Below, piece by piece: positions 11,394 through 21,846 of a stretch of DNA of 64,000 nucleotides (the first letter of the stretch is position 1; each line of letters begins with the position of its first letter). This stretch comes from Agriotes lineatus (taxonomy: Eukaryota; Arthropoda; Insecta; Coleoptera; Elateridae). A program made the translations under genes and the position numbers. The notes below the pieces were generated by a model. It worked only from the letters and a program-made list of their open reading frames with translations. It did not search any database and was not told where the DNA came from. The stretch is from positions 1 through 64,000 of the forward strand of contig CALNHX010003286.1 of assembly GCA_940337035.1 (NCBI GenBank), written 5' to 3'.

Positions 11394-12061
11394 CATTAGT
11401 ACAGGCGCCAGGGAAATCTTTAATAGGGCTTTACGTGCAATTCTTGGTACCAGCATTTTGGGTTAATGGGTGGGTGGGGGGCTGTGCTCTGAGTCTAACT
11501 TTAAGTTTTCGGATCGATCGGAGAAATTGTTTTTCCGCAATATCAGAAGAAGTGTTGAAAACGGTTTTTTTGCAATTTCTCGTTTCCTGTTGCTCTGATG
11601 CTGAAATTGCATCAATACAAGTTTGTAGTTTATGAAATTCCTCACAACTTTTGGAAATACCTTTTTCTCGTGCGCTCAACAATTCAAAAGTTGTTACCCC
11701 ATAAAGCCAAGAAATTAAGGGTTGAAATGGGTTTTACGTAAATATATCGCTTTCAGTTAATCCTACGATAAAAAATACTCTTATATTTTTTGTAGAACAA
11801 TTAATTTGCATAACATTTGTGTATGAGTATTTTTCCATTTGGACAATTATTTACCGTTCTACAGCGCCGCAAATGTCGCAAGTCACGTAAACCGTACATT
11901 TAATGTGCACTTTCGAACGGCCCTGTTCCTTTGAGGTACAGTTTGTAGCGCGTCTTTTTATGTGGATTCCCCGATATGCCTACTCCACGAAGTGTATTTC
12001 TTACAGTCTCACACTTCCCATGGTCTTTTTGATGGACCGGGTTCTGCATCGTTGATCCCAC

Positions 12062-12310
12062 TCATTGCAGAATCGTTGATTTTATCGCCCTTGTCAAGTT
12101 GTTTTTCCTTTGAAAAGAACTCGGAAAGAGAAAATATGTCGTCGTCGTAATTGATGTGATATTCGTCAACATCTGTAGTAAGCATTCTGGAGAATTCCTG
12201 CACGTTCTCACAGGATTCTCCGGCGGGAAGCAAATGACGGTGCACTTTAAACCCGCTTTGCGACAGCCATAGGCCTTTCCACATTTGGTCTTGCACCCGC
12301 ATGAAATTAA
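12062..12310 (-). pseudogene. CXC-domain coding fragment (left-arm copy)
   Basis: Minus-strand copy of the right-arm CXC domain: CGCKTKCGKAYGCRKAGLKC, then a frameshift caused by a 4-nt deletion relative to the right arm, after which the acidic tail (DDDIFSL, DAEPGPSKRP) continues in another frame. It is a duplicate of the 3' end of the gene at 13004-13672 created by the inverted arms. Confidence 0.7.
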
Positions 12311-12732
12311 TTTTTTCTTCAAACGGCAGTAAAATATGGCATTATACTGCTGGATTGATGATGCTAAACTGTCACTTTATTGCCAAGCGGCAGATAATAT
12401 TATCTGCCGCTGACGACTTTATCTGCCGCTCGTCAGCGGCAGATAAAGTGATTATCTGCCGCTGGCAACTTTCTCTGCCGCTCGTCAGCGGCAGATAATA
12501 TTATCTGCCGCTGATGAGATCAAGTAATTTTCTTCGAATTTTGTTCACAAAGTTGTAAATAATTTGTTATAAAAACGTTTGAAGAAAAAATACTATATGT
12601 TATTCGGAGCAAAAGTATCTTTATGTGGCTCGGCTGTACTTATCTGCCTCGCAAGCTCGGCAGATAACCCGTCCAGCCTCGCCACATAAAATATAACTTT
12701 TGCTCCTAATAACATAATATACTATTATTATT
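12310..12732. mobile_element. Insertion of nested palindromic units in left arm
   Basis: Defined by comparison with the uninterrupted right arm (break near 13350-13370). It contains a large hairpin at about 12585-12725 (GTTATTMGGAGCAAAAGT at both ends, turn CTCGCAAGCTCGG) whose outer end reads AGTATATTATGTTATTAG on the minus strand. A second cluster at 12380-12512 has the perfect 24-bp palindrome centred on AGATAATATTATCT twice, plus related CGGCAGATAA repeats. CGTTTGAAGAAAAAAT at 12560 and its inverse at 12317 suggest one unit inserted into the other. Confidence 0.65.
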
Positions 12733-13003
12733 GCAAGAGGCGCGGGAGGCTAAGTGCTAGACACCTGTGTAAACGTACGGTCACTTTTCTTTCAGCCCCA
12801 TCTTCCCGCGGGTAGAGTGTCACTAAACTTAAACAAAATAAAAATTTATATTCAAAATGAACGATTCACGACTCACCATGTGAAGAACAATCAACTCGGT
12901 TATTCTGTTATTTGATTAATTTTTTAAATCTAGACTGTAATGTGTTTTTCTTTGCAAGCCCGGAAAACTGAATACGAAGAAACAGCATTACTCTACATCA
13001 TGA

Positions 13004-13672
13004 GTGAAACACGGCGATGCTGTATCAAAGCATATCTTGTTCTTGCATGCATTTTCTGGTTGTGACACGACGGGAGAGCAATTTTTTATTGCGTTGTACG
13101 GTGGAGACATCCATAAAGACAAGTCAATCAACTTGCTGCGATACAAACACTTCGCGAAATCCCTTGTGAAGTCAACGTTTAATCTGGCATCCCTGCCACC
13201 TACAAAAGACACGGCTAGGATGCACGCATTCCGGACATACCATCAACTTCAAACCTGGCTTGGAAATGACACTCTACCCGCGGAAAGATGGGGCTGAAAG
13301 AAACGTGGCCGTATGTTTACACCGGTGCCTAGCACTGAGCCTCTCGCGCCTAGTGCAATAATTAAATCAATTTCATGCGGGTGTAAGACCAAATGTGGAA
13401 AGGCTTGTGGCTGCCGCAAAGCGGGTTTAAAGTGCACCGCCATTTGCTCCATATGCGCCGGGGAATCCTGTGAGAACGTGCAAGAAATCTCCAGAATGCT
13501 TGCTACAGATGAAGACAAATACCACACCAGCTACGACGATGACATATTTTCTCTTCCCGAGTTTGTTTCAAGGGAAACACAACTTAACAAGGGCGACAAA
13601 ATCGACGATTCTGCAATGATTGGAATTGACGATGCAGAACCCGGCCCATCAAAAAGACCAAGGGAAGTGTAG
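13004..13672 (+). pseudogene. XPG-like nuclease plus CXC domain protein, one stop
   Basis: One frame encodes HAFSGCDTTGEQFF, an XPG/FEN-type acidic motif, then LRYKHFAKSL, LPPTKDTARMHAFRTY and QTWLGNDTLPAERWG. The frame is cut by TGA at 13295 where relatives have Trp (TGG), and resumes with CGCKTKCGKACGCRKAGLKC, a tesmin/TSO1-like CXC zinc-binding cluster, and an acidic tail ending in PSKRPREV. In Academ-like elements such an XPG-type domain is part of the transposition protein. Upstream exons or domains (DDE catalytic part) are absent from this deletion derivative. The 3' part lies in the inverted arm and is duplicated at 12062-12310. Confidence 0.65.
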
Positions 13673-14298
13673 AAATACACTTCGTGGAGTAGGCCTATAG
13701 GGGAGACCATGTAAAAAAACGCGCCACAAGATGTACCTCAAAGCTGATGTAGAAAACAGTTGGTGCGACACACTCGAAGGAACAGGCCGTTCGAAAGTGC
13801 ACACTAAATGTACGGTTTACGTGACTTGCGACATTTGCGGAGCTGTAGAACGGCAAATAATTGTTCAAATGGAAAAATACTCATACACAAATTTTATGCA
13901 AATTAGTTGTTCTACAAAAAATATAAGAGTATTTTTTATCGTAGGATTAACTGAAAGCGATATATTTACGTAAAACCCATTTCAACCCTTAATTTCTTGG
14001 CTTTATGGGGTAACAACTTTTAAATTGTTGAGCGCACGAGAAAAAGGCATTTCCAAAAGTTGTGAGGAATTTCATAAACTACAAACTTGTACTGATGCAA
14101 TTCCAGTGCCAGAGCAACAGGAAACGAGAAATTGCTGAAAAACCGTTTTCAGCACTTCTTCCGATATTGCGGAAAAACAATTTCTCCGATCGATCCGAAA
14201 ACTTAAAATTAGACACAGAGCACAGCCCCCCACCCACCCATTAACACAGAATGCTGGTACCAAGAATTGCATGTAACAATTCCCTGGCGCCTGTACTA
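13262..14298 (+). repeat. Right arm of Academ-like element
   Basis: Uninterrupted arm pairing with 11397-12308 plus 12733-12831. It includes the CXC coding part, about 0.6 kb of non-coding sequence with C-rich CCCCCCACCCACCC, and the terminus GGCGCCTGTACTA at 14298. Confidence 0.8.
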
Positions 14299-14301
14299 CA
14301 T

Positions 14302-14470
14302 TCCAAATTACAGATTCCCATTGCTCAAGGGACCAACTTTGATGGTCTTTACACTATTTTACCTGTTTTTTTTTCTGTTTGGGAGTCAGCATGGGCTTTA
14401 CTTTCGCCTGAGAATTGATTTGATAAAATTACTCGTAAAGTTTTCAAAATGTCAGTTGTTATTGCGAACT
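14302..14470 (-). pseudogene. Tc1/mariner-type transposase, N-terminal part
   Basis: Minus-strand reading gives KPMLTPKQKKKQ, then WSLEQWESVIWN directly at the insertion boundary, the segment that precedes the first catalytic DES block in Tc1-like transposases. The rest of the protein is at 11030-11393. There is an in-frame stop near 14350-14400. The N-terminal helix-turn-helix region is not convincingly seen further right. Confidence 0.65.
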
Positions 14471-14479
14471 ACCTTGTAA

Positions 14480-14918
14480 AAGCTACCCCATTTTTTTAGT
14501 GCCTACTGCAGGCGGAGACGGAACGTTATTTTTTCAATTTCTTATTCCATATTGCAAATATTTCAGATGCACATCTCCGTCTACTTTTCTTAATAATCCT
14601 GTCCGGATATTTTCAGAGTGTACGAATGTACGGCTACTTGCCCAATTTTTCTAAATTACGACCCCTTGGGTATATAAGTTTTTCATATTTTTCCGCTCGA
14701 ATTTGAGCATTTGGTATTCTGTGCAAGCTTTTAAGGACTTTTAGCGCACGCTGTGTAGTCCGCTTTTGTTGGTTTGTGCAAGCCCGGCCAGAATTCCTGG
14801 AAGCAAGCGTGCCAGGTGTCAGGCTCGGCCGCATTGAGCGACCTTTGAATACCGATTTTGTCTGAAGTCGCGTTCTAGAATATTCCCCAAGTTGTGTTTT
14901 ACAAACAACGCCAATGAG

Positions 14919-14958
<40 letters not shown>

Positions 14959-15550
14959 AATGGTTTTAGCGCGGGTTTCGTCTCTACGGTACACAGCTGC
15001 AGCAACTCCCCTTCCATTTTTGTTTTCTCGGCTGCAGTGTGGCGTGGTTTAGTGAGTAGGTTAGCACCCAGTATGAGAAACAAGCAGTTGAGTTTCTGGG
15101 TGGCGGCCGCTGAGCACTTGCTAGATTGTTCTTCCTGTTGTGAAAGTTGGTCACAGGTTTCGTCGAGGACTGCCAGCGGTACTGTGTGGGTGTTTTTGGA
15201 GCCTGTAGGAAGTCGGGTGCTATGGTGATGCTTTCTCAATATTACGCCAGCCGCTTCTCTTGTTATGGGCCGTCGAACCATCAGCCCCTAGTCTAAAGGT
15301 GGGATTAATCCAAGAGCGGCTATCCTTGGTGAGTTTGATGTGCGAGTTCCGTCGCATTTGGTCGCATCATTGACCCCGGTTTGGGGGACCCGTGCAGTAT
15401 GGCATTATCTTAGACCCCGCTTCAAGTCCGTTGGAGTCTTCCGTTTCTTGTAGCGACTTTGGAAGGCAAGCCGCTAGCAAGACGTCGCTTCAAACACCGC
15501 AGGCGAAGCTATGCGATAAGGTATTCGTACTAGACATAAGCCGCCCACGC
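14480..15550. other. GC-richer non-coding block with TATA-like site
   Basis: Base composition rises from about 14640. GGGTATATAAG at 14691-14701 is a TATA-like sequence on the plus strand, followed by GC-rich sequence, a GA microsatellite and a possible donor GGTGAGTT near 15330. It could be an LTR, a retroelement leader or a host promoter and first exon. I see no diagnostic ends and no conserved protein. Confidence 0.3.
14922..14955. repeat. (GA)n microsatellite
   Basis: About 17 uninterrupted GA units. It encodes the artificial Ser-Leu or Arg-Glu runs seen in overlapping open frames here. Confidence 0.95.
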
Positions 15551-15558
15551 TAAATTAA

Positions 15559-15822
15559 CTAACATTTGCTGTGTCGCCCTATTGTCCATTAAACAGTACA
15601 GGCACCCTAGTTATATACAGGGTCTTCCGCCAACATCTTTTTCTTTGTACTAGATTTATTGTCGTTAAGCATGAATGCGCACTAAATGAACTAACATTTG
15701 CTGTGTCGCTTTATTGTGCATTAAACAGTGCAGGCACCCTAGTTATATACAGGGCCTTCCGCCAACACCTTTTCGTTGCGGTAGATTTACTGGCGCTATC
15801 TATCCTATTTATGCGCTTTAGT
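15559..15822. repeat. 132-bp tandem duplication, two copies
   Basis: CTAACATTTGCTGTGTCG occurs at 15559 and 15691, and ATTAAACAGTRCAGGCACC and TATATACAGGGYCTTCCGCC recur at the same 132-bp spacing. The copies differ by scattered substitutions. Confidence 0.85.
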
Positions 15823-16980
15823 TATGTACCCCCCTCTATGTACTGTATGTGTGAAGATCACTTGTCAAACGTCCTTGCTGCATTTCTTTCTTTGTGTTGC
15901 ATATTTGCTTTCAGGGTAAGCCTTCTGTGATGTCGTCGCCCGATTCGCGGTTAATGTAAGATTGATGTAAAGCGCCCCATTATTTTGTAACATCCTGTAT
16001 ACGTCGTCACACTTCTCCCTATAGTGTCCCGTTTATAGGACCACGCCCATCTCCCTGAGCGTATTCAGCCGTGGCTATTAGTTTGTTTCCGAGAATTCCA
16101 GAGCGAGTGGTGACGTTTCCCGGGCGTGATAAGTATGGTGGCACTCTCGTACCCTTAGGTTTCGTAAAAACAGTTTTATACCGTAAAAATCCGCTTTATA
16201 ATTCTTTGTTGTCGCAAAGAAACTAAAGACGGACGACCTGTTTTCTTTAAACATTTCGTTGAGCCAGGTGCTAAATAATTTTTGACCAGAAATTTTATTG
16301 AAGAATAAGGAATTTTTAATACCTTCGCAATTTTATAGCCATATTTTCCATCTGCAATATACTTTTTGATAGTTGCCGAACATCCGCACTTAACGGCTTT
16401 TCACACGCCATATTCAATTTATTTTTATAAATTTTATTTCTGGTTTTAAAGTAATTCAACCAAAGTAAAGCGACAGACAGTTTGTAATTGTTTTATATCT
16501 CAGAAAAAATATAGGCGACTAAGAACAACCAAATACGTGTTGGACGAACTACTATGACGGCAACAATTAATTTTCAAAATTAAGTAAATTTTTAGTTGAA
16601 AGAAAAATTTTGTTTCAATGTTGATAAGTGTAATAAAGAATAATCACTTTACTATATTCAATAAAGATTTTGTAGTATATTTAATATTAATTACGGGAAA
16701 AATGCAAAATCCGGGGCCAATTCTACTCCTATTGTTAATATTAGTTATTATTAACCGTGTTCCTCTAGTAACCTTAACTAAAATTATGAGGAGAATGGGC
16801 CCGGATTCTGCAGTTTAGCCATAATTACAACTTGTCAGGCCATTTTTATATTACACTGATATGCCACCTGTTGGAGTAGTTTTGGTACAAAAATGATGAG
16901 TTCTCCTGTATATAGGTTCCTTTTCAGTCATATTGTCTCGTAGAGTACTAAAGCTAATTGCATCCACAATTCTAAATATT
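15823..16980. other. Stretch without a supported gene
   Basis: Contains a 66-codon open frame at 16618-16818 with a hydrophobic segment and the string NPGP (see findings), but no recognisable domain. The rest is AT-rich and featureless. Confidence 0.4.
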
Positions 16981-17775
16981 TGTCACGCACGCAACTCCGC
17001 CCAGCTCGGGGCTCTAGACGTTTGATCGGCAGCTGTAGTTTGTTTCGTCCCGGTTACAGCAATTTTCAAAACATAGCCCGTGGGAGCGAGCGAGATAGGA
17101 CCCGAAAGTCCTGTTTTTAATGCCGTCGCCTTCTCTCTCACGCGAGGCAAGCTGCGTTCTGATTGGCTACATCTGCATGTCGCAAACAGCGCTTCTGGAC
17201 GCCAATCTCGGCTTAGCGTTTGTTGACGATTAGTCAGTCTCGAGCCGGTGTTCATATGCGCGTCTCTGCGAGCGTTTTTGGCTCTTGGGGGCCGCCGTGC
17301 CTTCGGGCGTCCTGTGTTCGTACTGTTACAACTTCATTACGATTTCTGTGTTGAATCGGTTCTCGGCGAGCAGTGCAAGTGGCAGGGTGTGTTTTGGGTG
17401 TTGGTGTGATGTCTTGCTCGATGGCATAAGCCGCTCGTAATAATTGTTGGAGGCCTGTCTGGCTAATTGTTCCGTTTCCGCTTCGGGATCTCATCTATGA
17501 GTGGACTAATTAACGACCTCGCAGGTTTTTGTAGTCGCCAAGGGAGCGCTGCACAATTCCTCTCGAGTAAATAGGGGACTCATTGGACGTCGCAGGTTTC
17601 CACCCACATCACGTCGAACGACAGCTATAGCGATTGGTGCTGTCCGCCTACTGCAATCAACGCTTCGGACCGAGGCCAAGCCGCCAAAATCGAAGGTATA
17701 GTGCGCTTCTATATTTGTACAATAATCCTACATGTTTTGCCGTTAGCCGGTCCGTTTAAATGTACTAAATTAAGC
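16981..17775. mobile_element. Possible LTR (GC-rich block)
   Basis: The block starts TGTCACGCACGC directly after TATT and could end ...TTAAGCA directly before TATT (about 17776), giving TG...CA ends with a 4-bp duplication. It is GC-rich and has no coding motif, and lies next to the LTR-like block at 17896. The match of four bases could be chance, and no TATA box or polyadenylation signal fixes its orientation. Confidence 0.3.
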
Positions 17776-17895
17776 ATATTTGGTATCCGCCGCCTAATCA
17801 AGGCGTTGTACACTCATTACTAAATGTTAACCTTTGTGTTACGAGCCCAGCAATATCTTGGAAATCGTCCGCTGCCAGTGGGCATTGATTTACTC

Positions 17896-18950
17896 TGTAA
17901 CGTTTCGCCCAGCGCGAACGCGATTCTATAAATTAAAAATTAATTAGCGCGTTCCCCCTTGTCTTGCACCACGTTAGAGACCGAAGCTCCGCGCCGAGAG
18001 GACGACGTGACGTCACCGCAAGCGATCGCCCTAACACCACTGCGCACCTAGACCACGAATCCCCGCTCCAACGACCTCCGATTACGCTCGCACCAGGTAT
18101 AAAAGCAGAAATCGAGTCCGCAACAGACAGAATTTCCTAGAATTTCCTAGATTTTCCCACTCCTCTCGTCTCGCCTGTACTCTCAGGAGTGTCCCGCAGG
18201 ACTCTTCGAGGGTATCCCGACCAGCTACCTGAACCCCTGAACGTTCGGAGTGTTGCTATACTTTCCAACGTTATTTCCTCGAATTCCTGGACGTTTGGAT
18301 TGTTACTTTACTTTCCAACGTTATTCTTTTGAACTCCTGCACGTTTGGATTGTTACTTTACTTTCCAACGTTATTCTCTTGAACTCCTGCACGTTCGGAT
18401 TGTTGTTATACTTTCCAGCGTCATTTCCCGAGCACCTAGCGACCTAGAGAACCGCCCCAGGTCCGACGGCGACGACGTCAGACACCTGGATATAAGCAGA
18501 GTTTTTCCAAACTCGCCGACGACGCCTTCCAAAGCTTGGGCACTCGGGAGGCCAAGCCGAGTGCGCCGGTGACAACGCCGTCCGTGAAACAAATTTCCTA
18601 GCACCAGGACGGCGACACCGACGCAATCAGGCCTGTTAATTGCGACCGGAGTGGCTTAGCATCTCCGAGGCCGAGGAGCGTGCACCGGGGGTTTCTGCGG
18701 AGTAAGCCCGAGGCCGCCGCCCATAGGCACGCACTCCTGGAGCTAGGGTAACTCAGCGGCCACCTCCGCCAACAAGAAACGGCGTTTAATTAATCAAAAC
18801 CCACTCACCTAGCGCGGCATTTTCTTGTTGCGGGTTGGGCAGCGGCCTAGGTGAGTCTTTGTCCCGATTATGTAAAATATCGTCCGCGCCGGCCGTTTAG
18901 TTTTTGTATGAGCCGGCGCGGTGTCGTAAAATTCGTTTGAGACCGTAACA
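17896..18950 (+). mobile_element. LTR-like block with TATA box and tandem repeats
   Basis: Starts TGTAACGTTTCGCCC and ends GACCGTAACA, LTR-like ends. A TATA box (TATAAAAG, 18098-18105) is followed by the transcribed-region 50-bp repeats. The first ~250 bases match the block at 2449-3066 in inverted orientation, about 15 kb away. No target duplication is seen (left flank ACTC, right flank AATT), so this could be one LTR of a deleted element or a recombined copy. A separate TGTTACG at 17837 is an alternative start. Confidence 0.5.
18239..18439. repeat. 50-bp tandem repeat, four copies
   Basis: Copies start at 18239, 18290, 18340 and 18390, each with CACGTTYGGATTGTT, CTTTCCAACGTTATT and GAACTCCTG. 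They lie about 140 bp downstream of the TATA box of the LTR-like block. Sequence unrelated to the repeats in the inverted relative at 2449-2755. Confidence 0.9.
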
Positions 18951-19185
18951 AATTATTTAAATTTTTTATAAAACTTTGACATTAAAATGTACCTAGGACG
19001 AACTATTATGACGAGCGGCTCTTAATCCTTTTCGAAAGAAATTATAAATTTTTGTACACATCTCGTTTTTCACAGGATCCTCTAGTCTAGAAAGTCTATT
19101 CAGTGATATCCGTAGTATGCAGATATTTCCCGATGCCCTCCAGTTTAGAATGTTGTTGAAAAATCTTTGTTACCAAATTTCTTAA

Positions 19186-19839
19186 ATTGGGCAAATAGAC
19201 GATCGTAGTTATTCAGAAACCAATGATACAAATCTCATCTCCATTTTGCAAAAATCGAATGATTGGGATCCTACTCCTCAATTAAAGGGTGTAACAGATT
19301 TAACATGCAGAGTAGACATTTCTGAGTGGCGTCAAATTATTTTAAGTAACATCACAAATAATACTTTATATAATTCAGCTGGTTATGTTTTACGAACTAT
19401 GAAAAGCAAATGTCCAAAATATTTAAAATCAGTTATATCTCCTGGAAGGGTAGTGGACATTTTTTCTAGATTCTTAAGACTAATGGAATTTAACCAAAAT
19501 CACTTGTGTATCCCACAGTTCAAGTAACTATTTAATTTATTTGTAGCAATGGAAAACATTTTTAGATGTGTGGTTAAACTGATTCCTGAAAATTCAGACT
19601 TTAAAAATGCCTATTTCAACATATTACAGCAAAATGAAACATGTTTAAATTTTCTCTTGCCAGAGTGTCATCAAATCCGTTTGAAAGTTTTTAAAAAATT
19701 CTCATTAAACCGAGTTCGGATCTATCTCGCCAGGAGAAAAAGGAAAATTAAAAGGAAAATGCATGAAAAGCCTATATCATCATCAAATAGCAATAAAAGC
19801 ATGCGTATAAGAGATAATGTTTTATATTTCAACACTTGA
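19186..19839 (+). pseudogene. P-element/THAP-like transposase C-terminus (tentative)
   Basis: A single frame runs from 19186 to 19839 with one in-frame TAA at 19525. It shows YNSAGYVLRTMKSKCPK (compare the AG[YF]V..K...KC.. segment near the C-terminus of P/THAP9-like transposases), FSRFLRLMEFNQNHLCIP and MENIFRCVVKL. The protein ends with a basic KRKIKRKMHEK stretch. It would be the last quarter of a cut-and-paste transposase; catalytic residues are not in this segment. Family assignment is from motif resemblance only. Confidence 0.4.
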
Positions 19840-21037
19840 AAAAGTATTAAAAATAAGTTAGTGCTTTTCTGTATTTGAATCGATGACTGCAAAAGTAGAA
19901 TAAGCTCAAATTTTGACATTTTAAACTGAGAGTCATTTTGTATCAAATTTCAGGATCTATCAGATGATCCTAAAAACTGAACTCTATCTATTACCATTAC
20001 TAATGTATAGAAAGGCAATGCGTGGAAGAATAGAACAGGTCCAGGACTTATACTGTTTTTGCACTCAGTATAAAGCTGGCAGTATTTAAAAGTATTGCAA
20101 TATACAGAAGAAGACGAATTGGTGTTGTACTATCACATTAACTTCTGCGAAACTACAAATATAAATATGACAACCAAAGTTCATAAATACATACTTTCTT
20201 TATGTCTGTGTAGGTATAGTATTTCAATAATTAAATTTTGTTCTAAATATAACCATATTTCTTGTTCTTTTAATATGCATTTTTATTTGCAAAGTTTGTT
20301 ATTACCATACGTTTTTCTTCAAACTACAAAAGTGCAACATTAGAACAAGTGAAGGGCAGTGTTTTCCTTATAAATGATTTAGTACTGCTGTTTGAACAAA
20401 AAAAGCTTCAGAACAACTACCAATGAGATTTACTGCATCTTTTCTGTAAAAAATAACATTGCTAAAATTGATTATTCAGAATGGAAGATTTGTACTTATT
20501 CTGTTTTTACACTCACCGATTCATTTATATACAGTGAAATCTCCCTTACCGGACACCTCTAATAAGCAAACACCTCTCTTACACGGACATTTTGTTGGGA
20601 ACCAACTTGCTTGCATTAACTTTACTAATAAAATTTTCTCCATTAAACGGACACTCTCTTAACGGACACGGACACCATTTTTCGACAATTTTTCGACTGT
20701 GAATCTCTCTTGTACGGACACTTCAAAATGCAGGCCCAGCTAATGTCGTGAGGCGTCAAAACAATCCAAAAATCCAAAATTTAATGATCATGTTGTTAAA
20801 CTATAGAATTCCTTTGCAATACGGGCGATGTTATGACTGCAGGAAATTCGACACTTTAGTTAGCCTATGGGCCATATTATTACAAAACAATCCATGTCGC
20901 TTGATTTTAGAGGCCAGCAATAATTCATAACTACTTTGCCTTTTGCATGGGCATTCCATTATGATAAAAATAAAAATAGAAGGAATTTTTCCTGCTTGCT
21001 TTTATGGAAGGAAAAAATAAGAAAACTAGGCTCAGAG

Positions 21038-21055
21038 CCCCCCCCCCCCCCCCCC
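21038..21055. repeat. Poly(C) run
   Basis: Eighteen consecutive C residues inside the pogo-like element. Confidence 0.95.
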
Positions 21056-21113
21056 GGCCACGGCGTCTACGTGTATCAAGTTACACCACTGTAATCAATT
21101 TGAACCAGAGGAC

Positions 21114-21436
21114 GATTTACCCTATCAGTAGTGGCTGAACTGTATACAAATATCCCAGAAATCGAAAACGTCGACCCTGACGAATTTATAAACATTGACA
21201 AAGAAATAATCGTGGAAGATGATGTAACCGAAATTTCAGGTGAATCAGCTGCCATTGATGTGCAGTTGGCAGAATTAGAAAACGATGGCGACTTAGAAAT
21301 TTGTGAGAATGTAATCAAGACCTACACGGAAGCATTAACAGTGAAAAATTTTAAATGCTTTGCTAAAGAAAGTAATGACTTTAAAGTATTCAAACTGTCA
21401 AAATATTTAGAAACAGGTACAGTCGCGGAAACATAA
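21114..21436 (+). pseudogene. pogo-like transposase C-terminal remnant
   Basis: The open frame encodes about 101 residues, strongly acidic (VDPDEFINIDKEIIVEDDVTE), resembling the acidic tail after the DDE domain of Tigger/jerky-type transposases, followed by KTYTEALTVKNFKCFA. The helix-turn-helix and catalytic regions are deleted. Its position inside matching TIRs supports the assignment more than the sequence does. Confidence 0.5.
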
Positions 21437-21846
21437 ACCGGGACAGGTTCTATAACGCCATTTTTCACTATTTGAATACTCTAATTTTGGCTTCCTAATT
21501 GTTTATGAAATCCTATCTATCATGTGCCAGTGAACCAAATGAACTGGTTAATGCAATATAAGCAGCTTGGGATAACATCAACAATGAGTTCATTTAGACA
21601 ATTTAACTACGGCAAATTTTAGTGTCCCGCTTTATGTTTCCGCAGCTGTACATGTGGAAAGTATAATAAGCAATCTTTGTTTCAATTATTTTATTATTCT
21701 TATCTGTATTGTTAGAGCGTATACCTTTGCATAGTATTACAACTTTTTTAAACATAAAAATAGATTTTTCCCTTAAGCGGACGCCTCTAATAACCGGACA
21801 AAAACTTTGGCACCGTGCGTGTCCGCTTATGGGAGATTTCACTGTA

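Larger units (their letters stand above)
11397..12831 (-). repeat. Left arm of Academ-like element, interrupted
   Basis: The arm pairs with 13262-14298. It consists of 11397-12308 and 12733-12831; the 424 bases between are an insertion of palindromic units absent from the right arm. Small indels distinguish the arms, for example a 4-nt loss in the CXC coding part (near 12230) that shifts the left copy's frame. Confidence 0.8.
11397..14298 (+). mobile_element. Academ-like DNA transposon with ~1-kb inverted arms
   Basis: The ends are TAGTACAGGCGCCAGGGA on the left and its reverse complement on the right, each flanked by CAT (11394-11396 and 14299-14301), a 3-bp target duplication. The site is inside a Tc1-like transposase gene, and removing the insert with one CAT restores the reading frame, so the boundaries are firm. 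It encodes an XPG/FEN-like domain plus a cysteine-rich CXC domain. Academ elements are known for 3-4-bp duplications and an XPG-like nuclease, hence the tentative assignment. The arms are about 1 kb and contain the 3' end of the coding region, so this copy is an inverted-duplication derivative. Confidence 0.7.
20532..21844 (+). mobile_element. pogo/Tigger-like DNA transposon, deletion derivative
   Basis: Ends are CAGTGAAATCTCCC and GGGAGATTTCACTG with TA on both sides (20530-20531, 21845-21846), the expected target. Subterminal sequence repeats TTAC/CGGACAC motifs (CGGACACCTC, CGGACACTC and related) near both ends. At 1313 bp it is shorter than an autonomous element of about 2-3 kb; only the transposase C-terminus is left. 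Confidence 0.8.

Noticed and set aside
14634..15281. 215-codon minus-strand open frame
   Set aside because: It crosses the (GA)n microsatellite, which supplies a Leu-Ser run, lies in GC-rich DNA where stops are rare, and shows no domain.
16983..17494. Two minus-strand frames in the GC-rich block
   Set aside because: No recognisable domain; the block looks like regulatory or LTR sequence.
17837..17896. TGTTACG at 17837 as LTR start
   Set aside because: The inverted relative ends at the position matching 17896 (TGTAACG), so 17896 is the better boundary.
18371..18626. Overlapping minus-strand frames in the LTR-like block
   Set aside because: GC-rich non-coding LTR sequence; frames overlap each other and lack any retroviral-type domain.
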